In this document: positions 53,501-64,000 of the stretch, piece by piece
Layout: the number at the start of each line of letters is the position of its first letter
Position numbering within the stretch: the first letter of the stretch is position 1
Assembly (NCBI GenBank): GCA_963377175.1
Contig: CAUJNA010000191.1
Span: 180,545 to 244,544 of the forward strand
DNA: 64,000 nt
From: Effrenium voratum
Lineage: Eukaryota; Sar; Dinophyceae; Suessiales; Symbiodiniaceae
Reading direction: 5' to 3'
Position numbers and translations under genes: made by a program
The notes under the pieces: model-generated
Databases searched by the model: none
What the model saw: the letters and a program-made list of their open reading frames with translations, nothing else
What the model was told of the DNA's origin: nothing

Positions 53501-56500
53501 AACACCCAGCCCTGCAGGCACATGGGATCCCCATATGGGCCATGACGGTGCAAAATGAGCCGGAGAACAACGCATCATGGGAAGCATGCCGCTTGGAAAG
53601 GCTGTGTGAGCCTGAATAGGTAGAAGCATGTAGACATACTGTACGCAGACCCATGTGCATTATTGGAGGGGACATGGATTTGCTTGCGCGAGGCTTCCCG
53701 ACAGAAAGGAGACCATTGAAAGCTGCCCATTTGCTTGGCGTCGCTTAGGTCTCTTCACAGCAGATGAGGAGGCAGACTTCGTTGCGAAGCATTTGGGCCT
53801 GGAAGCCCGGAGTGGGCAGGGCGACAGGGCGAGTTTAGGAGGGCAACTGCCATGCCGCGACACATCACGTCTCGGTGTTGTGCATGGGAAGGCCCGGGCA
53901 AGCAATGTGGCCTAAAACAAGAGATATGTCCCGAAACGATCAGTGACATTCTCCAGCCGAAGCTGTGATGAGCTTTCACTGGTAGCTGTCCACAAGAGAG
54001 ATGGGCAGCATCAAATCAATGGAAACCAACGGCACACTCATGTGCACAAGCACGGGCCTTCACGGGTGGCTGTTTGGGCACTTGATTCTGCCGCTTTCTC
54101 CTGTAAAAAGTCAGAAGTCCCATGTTGAGCTTTCAGTTGGGCTCAGGTCCTGTGATGCGAAATGAGCATCCCGCCTCCTGTCTGCAAAGAAGTTTGTTGA
54201 AGTGGGAATTGTTCAGCCCGTCATTCTTCGAACAATGCTGGTCCAAGAGCCGAGTTGCTCCTCTCGTTTTGGTTTTCAGGCTTTGCAAGCTTTTCGGGGA
54301 GTGCGTTCTGAAATCCGTATTATAATGTCCAAATGGGATTAGTAAAGGGGGGACCCCCCTTCCCTCAACGATGGGGGTATCTAGAATAGTATCTTGAGAT
54401 CCAGGTGAAGTGAGTTTCCATTTGATTTAGTATTGGTAGACTTGAGTTTCCATTTGATTTAGTATTGCTGGAGCTTCCTTTTGTTTTTCTTAGTGCGGGC
54501 CAGGCAACAAGACTTTATTTCGGGGGGCCCTGAAATAATGTCAAGTTGGGGGCTGAAGTACTACCCCCTTTGTGGGTTTGATTGTGGGCAGGTTTTAAAC
54601 AAGAGACATGTAAGAAAACATGGGTTTAGTAAAGCTGACAGTTTTGGATTTAAGGAACAAGGTACCAAAGATCCAAGGACCAGGTGTTGGCTTGGCTATC
54701 TCCTCGCCTTTCTCTCTTTCTTTTCCTGTTTTTTTTTTGCTTTTGTTTTTTTTTTGGCGCGGGTGGCGGGTGCTTGTCTTTAATCCAGGTGCATTTATTA
54801 ATCTTTTTGGGCCCCCCATTTGTCTTTGTTACGCGTGCATTTTTAATCCCATTTGGACATTAAGCATCCGGAATGCAATACGCCGATGCTAGGAAGTTCA
54901 GATCTACGCCTTTGACCACAACAAAGACCACGTCTACGAGTACGCCACAAAAGTTCTCAACAACAAGGATGCTCGGCCCAGAAGTCTTAGCCTGAAGCAG
55001 ATGTCCTTTGTGTTTGAAACGCTTCTTGTGAGGGCTTTTGGCCGTTGGAGCCTTTTGGTCCCAAGGATGCGAGTCAGTACCTCACCGGCATCGCTTATCA
55101 TTGGTATTCGGGAGATGGTTGGGACAATCTGCAGAAGCTCCAGGCGGGGTGAGGACACATTTGCCGTGGATCGAACTGTTTGTTTGTTTCTTTTCTTATG
55201 GTTCTTGCGGGCGCGGAGTGCGGGTGTGTGTTGTGTCTGGGGACGGTGTGTGATGGGCCACAAGAGCGGAACAGGACGAGCTCCAGCACACCGGCTTCAA
55301 GCTCCTGGGAAGCGAAGCCACCTGGGAGGCCCGGACGGTTTGTATCTGCCCAGTGGCTCCGCTTGCCCAAGGTGAGACAGGGTGAAAACGGTGGTACACC
55401 TTAGGCGTCCTTAGGCGTCCGAATATGTCAATCGAAGCCTTGAGTGCCCGGTGCTTGTCGAATACAGCCAAGTCGTGGGATTGCTAGGGTGTGCAAATCG
55501 AAGTTATGGAAATGGACTTCCATTTAGGCGGAGTTGCGTTGAGTCGGCATGGCTGTTCCAGACTTACCGTAATGTTTTCTATCGGACCTGGCAGGCATAC
55601 CGCTGGAAAAAGGGCACCACCTTGGCCAAAGGCGACTGGTCCTTCGGGGAGGGCTATGCCCATGATATCATCGGCGACCTGAACCGGGGCGCTGTTGGCT
55701 GGTTGGACCGGGGTGTACCTTTAAAGCCTCGGGCTTTCCAGCGCGATGTTCCGTGGAGCTGGCCTTGTTTCACGTAGAATTGCTGTTTGCTGTCGCCATT
55801 GCATGTGTTTATGATCACTGCCGGTGTTGGCTCTGCTTGGAGCAAAGCCGCGCTTCATTGCTCCAAGCAGAGTAGGGAGTGCAAGGCACAGAGTGACACG
55901 CCTTCCTTTGCTTGGGTGCCAATATGTCTACTGACGTGGGCCTGTCATGAATGAAGCCCGGAGGCAGAGCTAGCGAGCATCTCCCGCTCCCTGAAGGACT
56001 GGAACCTGATCTTGGACGAGAAAGGGGGCCCCAACCACGTGAACAACGTGTGCGATGCCGCCATGCAGGCAGGCAAGTTGGATTCGATTCGGTCCTGTAC
56101 CACGTGCGAGTTCCAGGCGCACCAAAACTAAGGGGCTTTCCCAATTCCCCAGTGTCTCGCATATGTTTGCCATATCATGCTGGGTTGGCCCTCCCCTCCC
56201 CGCCATTCCTTCATGCGCAGGTGAACTTTACCACCAAAGAAGTGTACCGACACCCGCAGTTCTACTACATTGGCCGCGTGCTGAGCCTTCAAAACGTATT
56301 GAAGGACCTTGGCCAGATTTTGCGACTTGAAGCTGCGCAATCGAATACTCAGGCCACTTCTCCAAGTTCTTCCTACCGGGATCTGTGCATCTCGGGACGA
56401 CGGTGCACAACAGCGGAGCTAAACCAGGCAGTTGTGGGCAGAATCCTTCTCCCTGGGGCAGTGACAGTTGCTCCTCCCAGTGAAATAGAGCTGGACAGGC

Positions 56501-57216
56501 GCAGAAATGCAAAGGCTGTGTTTCTGGTGTTCGCAAAACTGTTTGCGTCCTCCAGAAAATCGGCAACAGTCAGATCACAAAACACACACACACAACATGT
56601 TGTATTATCATTTGCGTCCGTGACACAGCGTGCCGAATCCTTGCTGCTGTTCAAAACCTGGAGTGGAACCACGCGAATCGTAGCTGGTCAAGCCTCGTCC
56701 GAGTTCCCCTTTTCTGGGGATCCCTCAGGTCAAAACCGGAACCCCACAGGCCTTGGGCCTTTTGCTTCTGCCCCGCCAGTGGGCCAACGCCCGTACGGCG
56801 TCTGCACTGCCGACGACGGCATCGAGGCGACCGCCGTGCGCAGGCCGAACGGCCAGGCCGGGCAGGTTGATCATTGGCCTGCAAGCATCTGGCTCTGATG
56901 GTTACAACTTGACTGTCCAGCGTAGTTCTTGGCACTTGCTGGGTTTGATGCACTGCAGGTGGCAGTCGCCACGCTCTCAGCTAGCCATTTTGCCATAACC
57001 CCCTTGACTGCCCGGCAGCCGTGCCCGAACTATCCGAGGTGGTCTTGAATTGCGGCGACGTGCAGAAGGCACCTCTCGACTCTCCTCACTTGGGAAGAAG
57101 TGACGGCACACCAGGAGTTCAAGCTCAAGTACACCAGCCTCGCTGCGAAGCTTGTCATTCCAGCCCACGGCGTGCAGACCTTTTTGTTCCAGGACCGATC
57201 GAATTTGCCAGCATGA
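50550..57216 (+). CDS. Glucosylceramidase-like glycoside hydrolase family 30
   Basis: Family GH30 enzymes of this type hydrolyse glucosylceramide or related beta-glucosides. Nineteen exons join in frame (about 442 residues): 50550-50637, 51355-51416, 51594-51673, 51808-51888, 52395-52466, 53293-53382, 53518-53590, 53761-53796, 54147-54172, 54902-54967, 55066-55143, 55275-55328, 55595-55705, 55997-56068, 56221-56272, 56353-56415, 56780-56851, 57019-57054, 57098-57216. Seen in order: IIEGFGGAFTEAAA, GRTHINSCDFS, KFDTDLTRD, ASPWSPPAWMK, TVQNEPEN (acid/base Glu, about residue 171), DHNKDHV, GIAYHWYSGD, LLGSEATWE (nucleophile Glu, about 264), GYAHDIIGDLN, DWNLILDEKGGPNH, FYYIGHFSKF, then the beta-domain ending IPAHGVQTFLFQ and TGA at 57214. 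Introns: 14 GC, 3 GA (after exons 10, 13, 16), 1 GT (after exon 4). Less certain are the end of exon 5 and the borders of exons 17-19. No frameshift or stop seen. The first exon(s), with any signal peptide, were not found. Confidence 0.92.
51108..51172. repeat. (TA)n tract in GH30 intron 1
   Basis: [31 protein letters not shown] sequence lies within the first intron of the hydrolase gene, upstream of exon 2. Confidence 0.85.
54318..54872. mobile_element. MITE-like element with terminal inverted repeats in GH30 intron 9
   Basis: TAATGTCCAAATGGGATTA at 54323-54341 is the inverse of TAATCCCATTTGGACATTA at 54844-54862, with weaker similarity extending to ATCCG at both outer ends. The enclosed 540 bp has no coding frame of note and is T-rich. 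It contains a directly repeated GAGTTTCCATTTGATTTAGT (54413 and 54452). The whole lies inside the intron between exons 9 and 10. Short, non-coding and flanked by inverted repeats, it fits a miniature inverted-repeat transposable element. Target-site duplication not determined. Confidence 0.6.
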
Positions 57217-59021
57217 AGTGCAAGCATAATTTGCTGCCCTCAGGAGATTATGAGCATTTGAGCGCGCTTGTCTGCACTGGAAGCAGTTCTGAACAAGTGC
57301 GCCATGTCAAATTTCCGGGGGCAACGCTGCCCGCCATCACATCGAATCGCTTTTGCATAGGGCATAGGGTAGCAGTCGCCTTTGTGTTTTGGCAGCTGCG
57401 GTTTGTCTCACTTTCAGAGGCCGTAGGCTTCACTTGCCAGAAACTTTGCTTTAGTCTCGACTTCCCAACTCGAGGCCTTTTGCATTGCCTCTCTTGCTTG
57501 GATAGAGGAAAAGGGCATCGCGTGCGTTTCCAGGCTTGCACTCTGGGCTAAATCGCTGCGAAAGCATGTGGCTGGGGAGCTGCTTCCATCAATTTTAGTG
57601 GCACAACGGGACGGAAGCAACGACCCAATTGGCACACCACACACAGAAGCAACTCATGCCCTGCGTATTGAAAACTGTCAGACAGAGCCGCCAAGGCTGA
57701 ACACACTGGAGGCGATAGTTATAATTTCACCAGCTTTGCCCTTGGAATAAAATGTTGTGATCGCCAAAGAAGGGCCTGTCGAGTCAGCTTTTTAAACATT
57801 CGTTGGGCTAGTGTCTAAAAATACGGACGCTCAGCGTGCTGAGAGACCCGGAGATGCTCCAGGGCATGACAGGAGGCTTCGGGGTGCATGCGACATATGA
57901 AATTATGAAGTTGTGTTTTTTTGAGAGAGCGGCACCGGGTGCAGGGGTTACTGATCCATGTTGTTCTGCCGAGTGCTGAGGCCGTACCGCACCATGCCAT
58001 GCCGCTGAAAGTTTAATTCAGCAGCAGCCATAAGCGATTGCCAACCCTGGTGCAAACATCAGAGCCTGGGCCAGATGGACAAGCAAGGAGGGGGAGCTGG
58101 TTTAGAGTTGAGATTGAGAAAAGAACGCAGTGCCTCAGAATCCTTGGTTTGGTGGTGCTCATGACTGGCTATGTTTGCTCATCTCCTTGCACTAGATTGT
58201 GTTTTCATTCAGGCGCTCAGGCTAGTGTGGTACAGTCCCAAGGTCCCAAAGCTGACGTCATGGGCAACTTGGTTTGCCCATCACAACAGCAAATCGGCTC
58301 AGGCTGTGAGCAGAAGAAAAGATACAGACGTGTTGCCGGGCTCACGCAACATCCATCTTCCAATTGCATAGTCGTTTGCGCTGAGCTTTCGAGGTGAATT
58401 TGAACATGCTCCTGTATATTCACTGATTCCTTGGCTTTGGCTGTTGGTACCGGCCTGGCTGTACTTGAAATTGCCCATTTTTGGATGGCCCCATTGCAGT
58501 TGCAGCCGGGCTAGTTTGCAGTGTTTGAAGCAAGCTTTTGCGACATGTTGGGAAGTGACACGCCATATTCAATCGTTAGTCAAACAGGCTAGCAGATCCA
58601 TCATCCACTCTTTGTCAGAGTTGTGGGGGTTGTAGCCACCCCTTCTGCCCGGCTTCCACTGTGCAGGGTCTGGTTTTTGTCCAAAAATGGCCGCAGAAGT
58701 TGTCAAACTCGTTATGATTACGTAAAGCTGGTGAAACTCCGTCGGACACAATTTCATGTTTGTTCTATTCCTTGAGTTCTCGTTGGCTCATTTTCTTCGG
58801 GCACGCTGGCCTGTGCACAACTTAAATGACAGGCGCCGGCACGAACGATTGGGGACAGTGGAAGCGAGACTGTTGAAGATCTAACTTGTGCAAGCCCACA
58901 TCAAGCGTTTGCTACCAAACCAATTCCACAGCCCCCGTACCCAAGCTCATGAAGGTACGAGAGTTGTTCCTAAGGGTTCCGCATGGGATGGCTTCAGCAA
59001 TGTCACGGGACGGGTATGCAG
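57217..59021. other. Downstream of GH30; weak frames
   Basis: The first part is probably the 3' untranslated and intergenic region. A + frame at 57568-57750 (AGELLPSILVAQRDGSNDPI, then RIENCQTEPPRLNTLEAIVI) ends in TAA and could be coding. Two + frames compete at 58205-58397. Nothing is recognised. Confidence 0.35.
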
Positions 59022-59190
59022 ACGATACATGGCTGATTGAGCTGGAGCGTCGATCCAAGAAGCACTCGAGCGGCGTTGGCGTGTCGCGTGCGCCGCGTGC
59101 GCAGGCGCAAAACCAGGCGCTGAGGGAGAAGCTGTCGGGGCTTGGGCAGCTGCCGCAACTAGGCTGGAAGGGGTCAGCCAAAGGACAAAT
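59022..59190 (+). CDS. Candidate exon, coiled-coil-like
   Basis: After GACGGGTATGCAG (59021) the frame reads DTWLIELERRSKKHSSGVGV, SRAPRAQAQNQALREKLSGL and GQLPQLGWKGSA. Leu and charged residues in the second part suggest a short helix or coiled coil. Donor not fixed. Function unknown. It could be upstream coding of the channel gene on the same strand. Confidence 0.5.
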
Positions 59191-59199
59191 ACTGCACTT

Positions 59200-60123
59200 G
59201 CGGACAAAAATGGGGCAGAGACATTGAAGAACTTGCAAAAATGCTCAGCAAAATCGAGGCTCGCCAATGGCTTATTGCTTTGCCCTGGAATGAACACGTA
59301 CCCCAGTGGTGGCAATCGTTACTCTACGCTGTTGCCATAGGGTACCAGGATGCGCCAACAAATGGCCACTTCTTCGGTGCTTGTCAAAACAAGACCCTCT
59401 CGTCAAGTACGATAACCGAACAAAATACAATAAGCCATGATGCTTGAATAAGCAGTTTTAATAGATTGGTTTACATTTCTCAGGATATGTGAGGGGTTTT
59501 GGATTGGAGCTGGCTGAGGGCGTTGGAGCAGGGAAGTGCCAAACGTACACCTTGATAACAGGGCGAGGAGTCAGCCGAAAAGTTGGTGGCTTAAAAATTG
59601 TTGACATTTAGTATTGCTGAATTTGAACTTAGTTATTTGGAGATGATGGTCTAGAAAAGTAAAACTTGCCATAATAGGATGCAAGTTATCGTTCGGGGCA
59701 AAGACTAATTCCCCCACGCCAAGTAGAAATCATCAGATTTGGGACTTGAGGCATAGGGATTTCACCGTGTGGGTCACGACGTGGCAGGCCAGGACCGCCC
59801 CAGTCATAGTTTGCACTGAGCTTGCAGCGGGCTGTGAGCGGAAGTTGCCAAGCCTTGCCGCTTGCAAGCCTTGCCGCTTGCAGGCCTTGCAGCGAGGAAA
59901 TCTCCTCGAAGCGGAAACGCGGAATGCTCAGTCACTTTGGCAAATTCGGACGGGTGTGTCAGCGCTGAACATTGTTCTCCGAGCAGGCCCCTGTGTTCTA
60001 AACGGACAAAGAATGACTTTTATTGGCAGCTCCTTGCCAGGTGCATCGCTTGATGGCCTTCTGACGGTCCGTGCATAAGGCCAACACGCCTTGAATGCCC
60101 GACTTGTCCCGCAGCCGCGTTAG
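59200..60123. other. No firm gene; 16-bp triplication at 59848
   Basis: GCAAGCCTTGCCGCTT-type words are repeated three times at about 59848-59895. A + frame at 59746-60078 and a minus frame at 60020-60448 are not persuasive. A short ATTTAGTATTGCTGA word at 59605 matches the repeats at 24.4 and 54.4 kb. Confidence 0.35.
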
Positions 60124-60444
60124 TATCAGACGGACCGCCCAAGCAGGGAATCGACAACATCCAAAAAGGCCACACGGAGCCTGACAATCTACGGAGCCCT
60201 AACCAACAGAGTTGACCCTTTTGGAGCCTTGCCGGTTGCACGCTCGGCCATGATGGCAGACGACAGGTTTTACCGGATGTACTCCATTGAGCCAACTGAG
60301 CAGTCCGTGCTAGTGGCACGGGACCAACTTCCCGAGTTCCCAGAACAGGACTGCAAGGCCTTTGCGAAGGCTCCAAGTAGAGCCATGGACTCATGGAACG
60401 AGTGTTCGCCAGTTCTTTGGCGCTGGCATGAGGGTTCCAGCTGA
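60124..60444 (+). CDS. Candidate exon, possibly 5' part of the channel gene
   Basis: Open from an acceptor at CGTTAG (60123) or TATCAG (60129), the frame reads RPSRESTTSKKATRSLTIYG, ALTNRVDPFGALPVARSAMM, ADDRFYRMYSIEPTEQSVLV and ARDQLPEFPEQDCKAFAKAP to a stop at 60442; it must splice out earlier if internal. Codon composition is clearly coding. It lies 220 bp upstream of the channel exon on the same strand, so a shared gene is likely but not shown. No family is recognised. Confidence 0.55.
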   Translation, partial: YQTDRPSRESTTSKKATRSLTIYGALTNRVDPFGALPVARSAMMADDRFYRMYSIEPTEQSVLVARDQLPEFPEQDCKAFAKAPSRAMDSWNECSPVLWRWHEGSS

Positions 60445-60667
60445 ACATGCTTAATAGATTTGCAGATGAGTCCTTGCTAGCTTTTTCAACCTAATCCGTC
60501 AGTTGCTCAAGCAAACTGAGCTAAGTCACCAAACATGTATGCTGCATGTATCTGTTTTGATTTCGAGACCATGGGGTTTTGGGCACAGACTACTCGTGCA
60601 GGAGGCGGCTTCAGCGTGCACTGCTCCAAGGCTTAGACACTCGCTCTCCACTCCTCTGCTCCAACAG

Positions 60668-63487
60668 TCCGAAAGGGTCTCCGCGATCTTCCAACAGCTC
60701 ATTGATCGCGTAGTTGAGCAGCACATATGGGAGCTGGCCGAAGTTCAGATTTGCGTGGACCAGCTGCAGACGGAAAACGACGACCTGAAAAAGGGCGTCT
60801 CTGTCTCTGTGGAGATGATGAGTTCTTCGGGCTCGTCCTCGACATCAGAGAGGGAGGTTGTTGGTGTGACCTCCACGGCATCCAAAAAGAAGCGGCGGCA
60901 GGTGCATGCAAGCCAGCTGCTACATGCTTTTGACACCCCTGAGCAGACGGACGATGCTGCGGACCTATTGAAAAGCCCGCAGGGTGGATCACAACTGTCG
61001 TTGGGCGAGGCACCCAACTTGCAATACTTCCAGTCACGCTCATTTGAGGTGCCCAGAAATGATCTTGAGGCTTGGTTGACGTCCAACACGTTTGAGATGA
61101 TGATTGCGGTGGCGCTGTTTCTCAACGTGGTTTTGATGGCTGCAGAGTTGCAGGTATTTGGCTCAGCTGCGGGCAGCGCACTGGGGCTCACTGAGCCTGT
61201 AGTTCCGCCAGAAATGCTGCCAACGGTTCGCACATTTTTCCTTGTAGGGGATGTGATGTTCACTGGCTTTTTTGCATTGGACGTCCTCCTGCGGATTTGC
61301 GTTTTGAAGAAGGAATTTTGGAGGCACTGCACAAACTACATGGACCTTGCTGTGACAGCAGCCTCAGTCGTGGAAGTGGCTGTGTACTACACTGACACGC
61401 TCCCAATGAACCTAGGCTTGCTACGTGTGCTCCGCATTGGAAAGCTTGCTCGGGCCATACGGATGCTGCACATGAGCCGTGTGTTAGGATCGCTTCAGTT
61501 GCTGATCAAGTGCTTGCTAGGAAGTGCCAACATGCTGTGGTGGAGTTTTTGCTTGCTTTCCTTCTTTCAATGCGTTGCCGGCCTGATCCTGAGCACCCTT
61601 TGCAACGATTTCGTCCTTGATCTCAACAGAGAAGTGGAGCTGCGAGAGGACGTTTTCGAGTATTATGGCACATTCACTCGAACCACACTGACAATGTTTG
61701 AGATCCTCTTCGGGAACTTTGGACCGCCAGCGAGGGTCTTGGTGGAATATGTCAGCGAGGCTTTCTCCTTCTTCTTTGTCGCTTACCGGTGTGTTTTTCT
61801 ATATGCTGTGCTCAATGTGATCAATGCTGCCTCTCGGCACGTGATTCATGATGCAGCTAAGTGCCATATTCATTGTCCATGTCCATGTGTTGGCCCAAGA
61901 GGCCCTGATCCAGAAGTTTGAATTACGCAACATAAACTTGCATTGGTTCAGGCTTACCCTTGGCTGCCGGTGTTCGCCAGGTTGCATGACAATGCCAGGG
62001 CATGAATTGCAGCAAGGCACGAACAAACCGCATGCATGACAAGGTATTTGTGCAGCAGACTCTGAAGACAGCCAGCACGGATGAAGAGATTGCCTTCAAG
62101 CAGAAGGAGAAGGACACCGCAGCATATACCAGGACGGGAATTGACATGGGAATTGACATACCCGGAGCAATTTGGTTTGGGCAATTGCCTCGAATCGATT
62201 CCCTGCAACGCTCAGGGCTAGAATTCGAAAAACATGTTTGTAGAGGCAACTACTTTGCGGGTGCCATAGGGTCACTTTGTTAATGTGCAGGCCGTTCCAA
62301 GACATCGCACGTGTATAGTATCCACGGGTAGTTTCCAAGCCGAACCCACCCTTTCTGCGCACGGCCGGAAGCTTGAGGCATGAATGCTTTGGCATGATAA
62401 GCACGCCCCAGCGCTGCACACACAAGAAAAATAGCAATCAAGACCCCACAGACCCAGGGAACGGTGCCCGTCGTTCTTTGGGACCAAGTTGTGGTTGCCA
62501 CGCGCATATCTTCTCTTTGCACCTTTCTGAAGCCAAAGCTCTAGAGACTCTAGCGAGACACGTCTCCCAGCGACGAGCATTAATTACCCCAAGAAATAGG
62601 CGTCGTCCAAGCTGAGGGCGAATGCCAAGCTATGGAACCTAGTGGCACAGGTCGTTCTACACGAGTAGCCAAAAGATTCAAGTGGAGCAGGCAATTGAGG
62701 AAGTCCTTCCACCGATATCACAGAAGTGGATTCATGTGCGACATGGAGCTGAGCAATCTGTCGCGTATGTCCATCAAAACATTCGGAAGCAGTTCAAACA
62801 ACCACAACGACCCCCAATACAAATCCCCCAAAAACGCACCAATTGTCGACCCAGAGTGCTTTTGCCCGTGCGCCAGTAGAACCTGTGCATGCATGTGGGC
62901 ATTGCTGCGGCTCTCTCGATTGAAATCGACATCTCGCTATGATGTAGCAGGAAGTTGACCCGCACTCTTACTGATCATTTAGGACGTAGGAAGCTTTTGG
63001 AAGACTTCTTAAATGCCAGAATGATGTGCATTTGCGTTTGCATCGGGACACTTTCAACTGCGTATGCATTTGGCCGAGCATGTCACGGGATCAGGCGAAA
63101 AATGCCAGCGCCCATGCCCCCGGGCACTGTGAGCTAACGATATCATAAAACATTTTGAACGTGAACGGTGAGCAAAGAGACGGCCAGCCATGCACACAGA
63201 AGCTTCACCACTTTGAATCCCCCCTGCTATAAACAAAAAGTGCGAACAGAATGCGAAGGAAAACAAAAACAAATAAGTTGAGCTTCTTTTGGGCGCACCC
63301 TTTTTTAAACTGAAGGAGGGTGAAGAAGCTGTTCCAGAGCGTGGACGCTTCGGGGGACGGCACGCTGAACCTGGAAGAGTTCGCGAAGTTGGTGAGTTCT
63401 CCGAAGCTGAGATTTTGGATGGGCCAGCTGGAGCTGGAGTATCACGACCTGCTGAGCCTCTTCGAGTTCTTGGACCCCGATTTTTCG
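60668..63487 (+). CDS. Voltage-gated cation-channel-like protein with EF-hand (3' end beyond window)
   Basis: Exon 60668-61828 (387 codons) follows the acceptor CACTCCTCTGCTCCAACAG. It encodes an N-terminal helix (about residues 1-42), a Ser-rich linker with KKKRR, then an ion-transport domain: S1 about 142-162, S2 189-210, S3 224-241, S4 250-275 with Arg/Lys at every third position (RVLRIGKLARAIR), S5 281-311, a pore helix with TMFEILFGNFG (337-352), and S6 365-387. A GC donor at 61829 leads to exon 62044-62132 (VFVQQTLKTASTDEEIA, a charged post-S6 helix). A GA donor at 62133 leads to exon 63319-63487, with the EF-hand loop DASGDGTLNLEE and then LELEYHDLLSLFEFLDPDFS. The last exon ends at a GT donor inside a second EF-like loop, so coding must continue past 64000. 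One six-helix domain per polypeptide suggests tetramer assembly at a membrane with calcium modulation, as in related dinoflagellate channels. Ion selectivity cannot be told. Confidence 0.85.
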
Positions 63488-64000
63488 GTTAGCTCCGGTG
63501 GCAAAAAAAACAACAAAAACGTGCGTGGGGCCAACCCGAACGAAGGTTTCGCCAACTTCACATCTTGCTTGTGGCAACTCTGACTAGATCATTTTGCGTC
63601 AGGGGGATGCTATAATGTTGAGATAGCACGAAGTGCCACCAATTGCTAAGTGTGTGAGTTTTCGGGATCCAATCCGATAGAATCCGAAACTCTGACGCGG
63701 GCTTTCGGGACCAGCCCTAATTTGGACGGAGCGTTCGGCGGAACCGTTTTCCTGCGCGAAGAATAAAATTCGATTCCGGCCCACTTGAAGCTTTATCTAA
63801 TATGCGGATTCGTCCTCAATCCCGCAGAGCGGCCACCTACAACTACCCTTTCCCGCAGACCACCTTCTCCCGCCGACGTTAACAGTGCCTTGTGGCGTGA
63901 AGGGGGGGATGTAGGGAACGACAAAATGGATGGGACTTCTTTTTGTTTTGTCCGGCCCGTTTTCACACAACGCGAAGCCCACCCTCCAGTTTTGACAGGA
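63488..64000. other. Intron of the channel gene or intergenic
   Basis: After the GT donor at 63488 no continuation of the second EF-hand (a Gly-Ile-containing loop after an AG|G acceptor) was found up to the window end. Minus-strand frames at 63599-63784 and 63797-63982 are not convincing. Confidence 0.4.

Overview
This window looks like nuclear DNA from a dinoflagellate, most likely the Symbiodiniaceae/Suessiales group. The reasons are: coding sequence broken into many small exons; 5' splice sites that are mostly GC, sometimes GA and only occasionally GT, joined to AG|G acceptors; a voltage-gated-channel-like protein with a C-terminal EF-hand of the type abundant in these algae; large amounts of simple-sequence and satellite DNA; and exons that lie almost all on the + strand. 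There are no bacterial-style operons. I saw no tRNA or rRNA gene, and no full copy of the dinoflagellate spliced leader.

Two genes can be named. (1) A glucosylceramidase-like glycoside hydrolase family 30 (GH30) gene runs from 50550 to 57216. I assemble it from 19 exons that join in frame into about 442 residues, with both catalytic glutamates present. Of its 18 introns, 14 begin GC, 3 begin GA and 1 begins GT. Its N-terminal exon(s) were not found. (2) A voltage-gated cation-channel-like gene with an EF-hand runs from 60668 to at least 63487, perhaps with an upstream exon at 60124-60444. It probably continues past the right end of the window.

Other stretches have good exon evidence but no recognised function. 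A possible + strand gene at 14.1-16.9 kb ends in a striking Cys/Gly protein with a SAP-like tail. A + strand series at 17.8-31.2 kb contains three paralogous copies of a motif around FENNR..YFE..GIAQ, one of which is split by an intron the other two lack. Single exons with strong splice signals occur at 2.26, 30.2, 34.5, 38.7, 43.0, 44.4, 45.5 and 46.6 kb. An RS-rich exon lies at 6.5-6.9 kb. A minus-strand exon at 36.65-36.85 kb breaks the strand pattern.

The rest is repeat-rich: TG/CA tetranucleotide tracts (1-3.7 kb), an array of palindromic repeats (4.1-4.6 kb), pyrimidine tracts and a C/G-run satellite (9.5-12.2 kb), a 37-bp minisatellite (12.8-13.7 kb), TAC-triplet arrays with a CGAATCATACCC motif (19.6-20.8 kb), a G-rich tract (34.0-34.2 kb), hexamer and 40-bp repeats (47.2-47.85 kb), and several dispersed repeats shared between distant introns. 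All exon calls come from reading frame, splice-site and composition evidence by eye. No alignment or transcript data were available.
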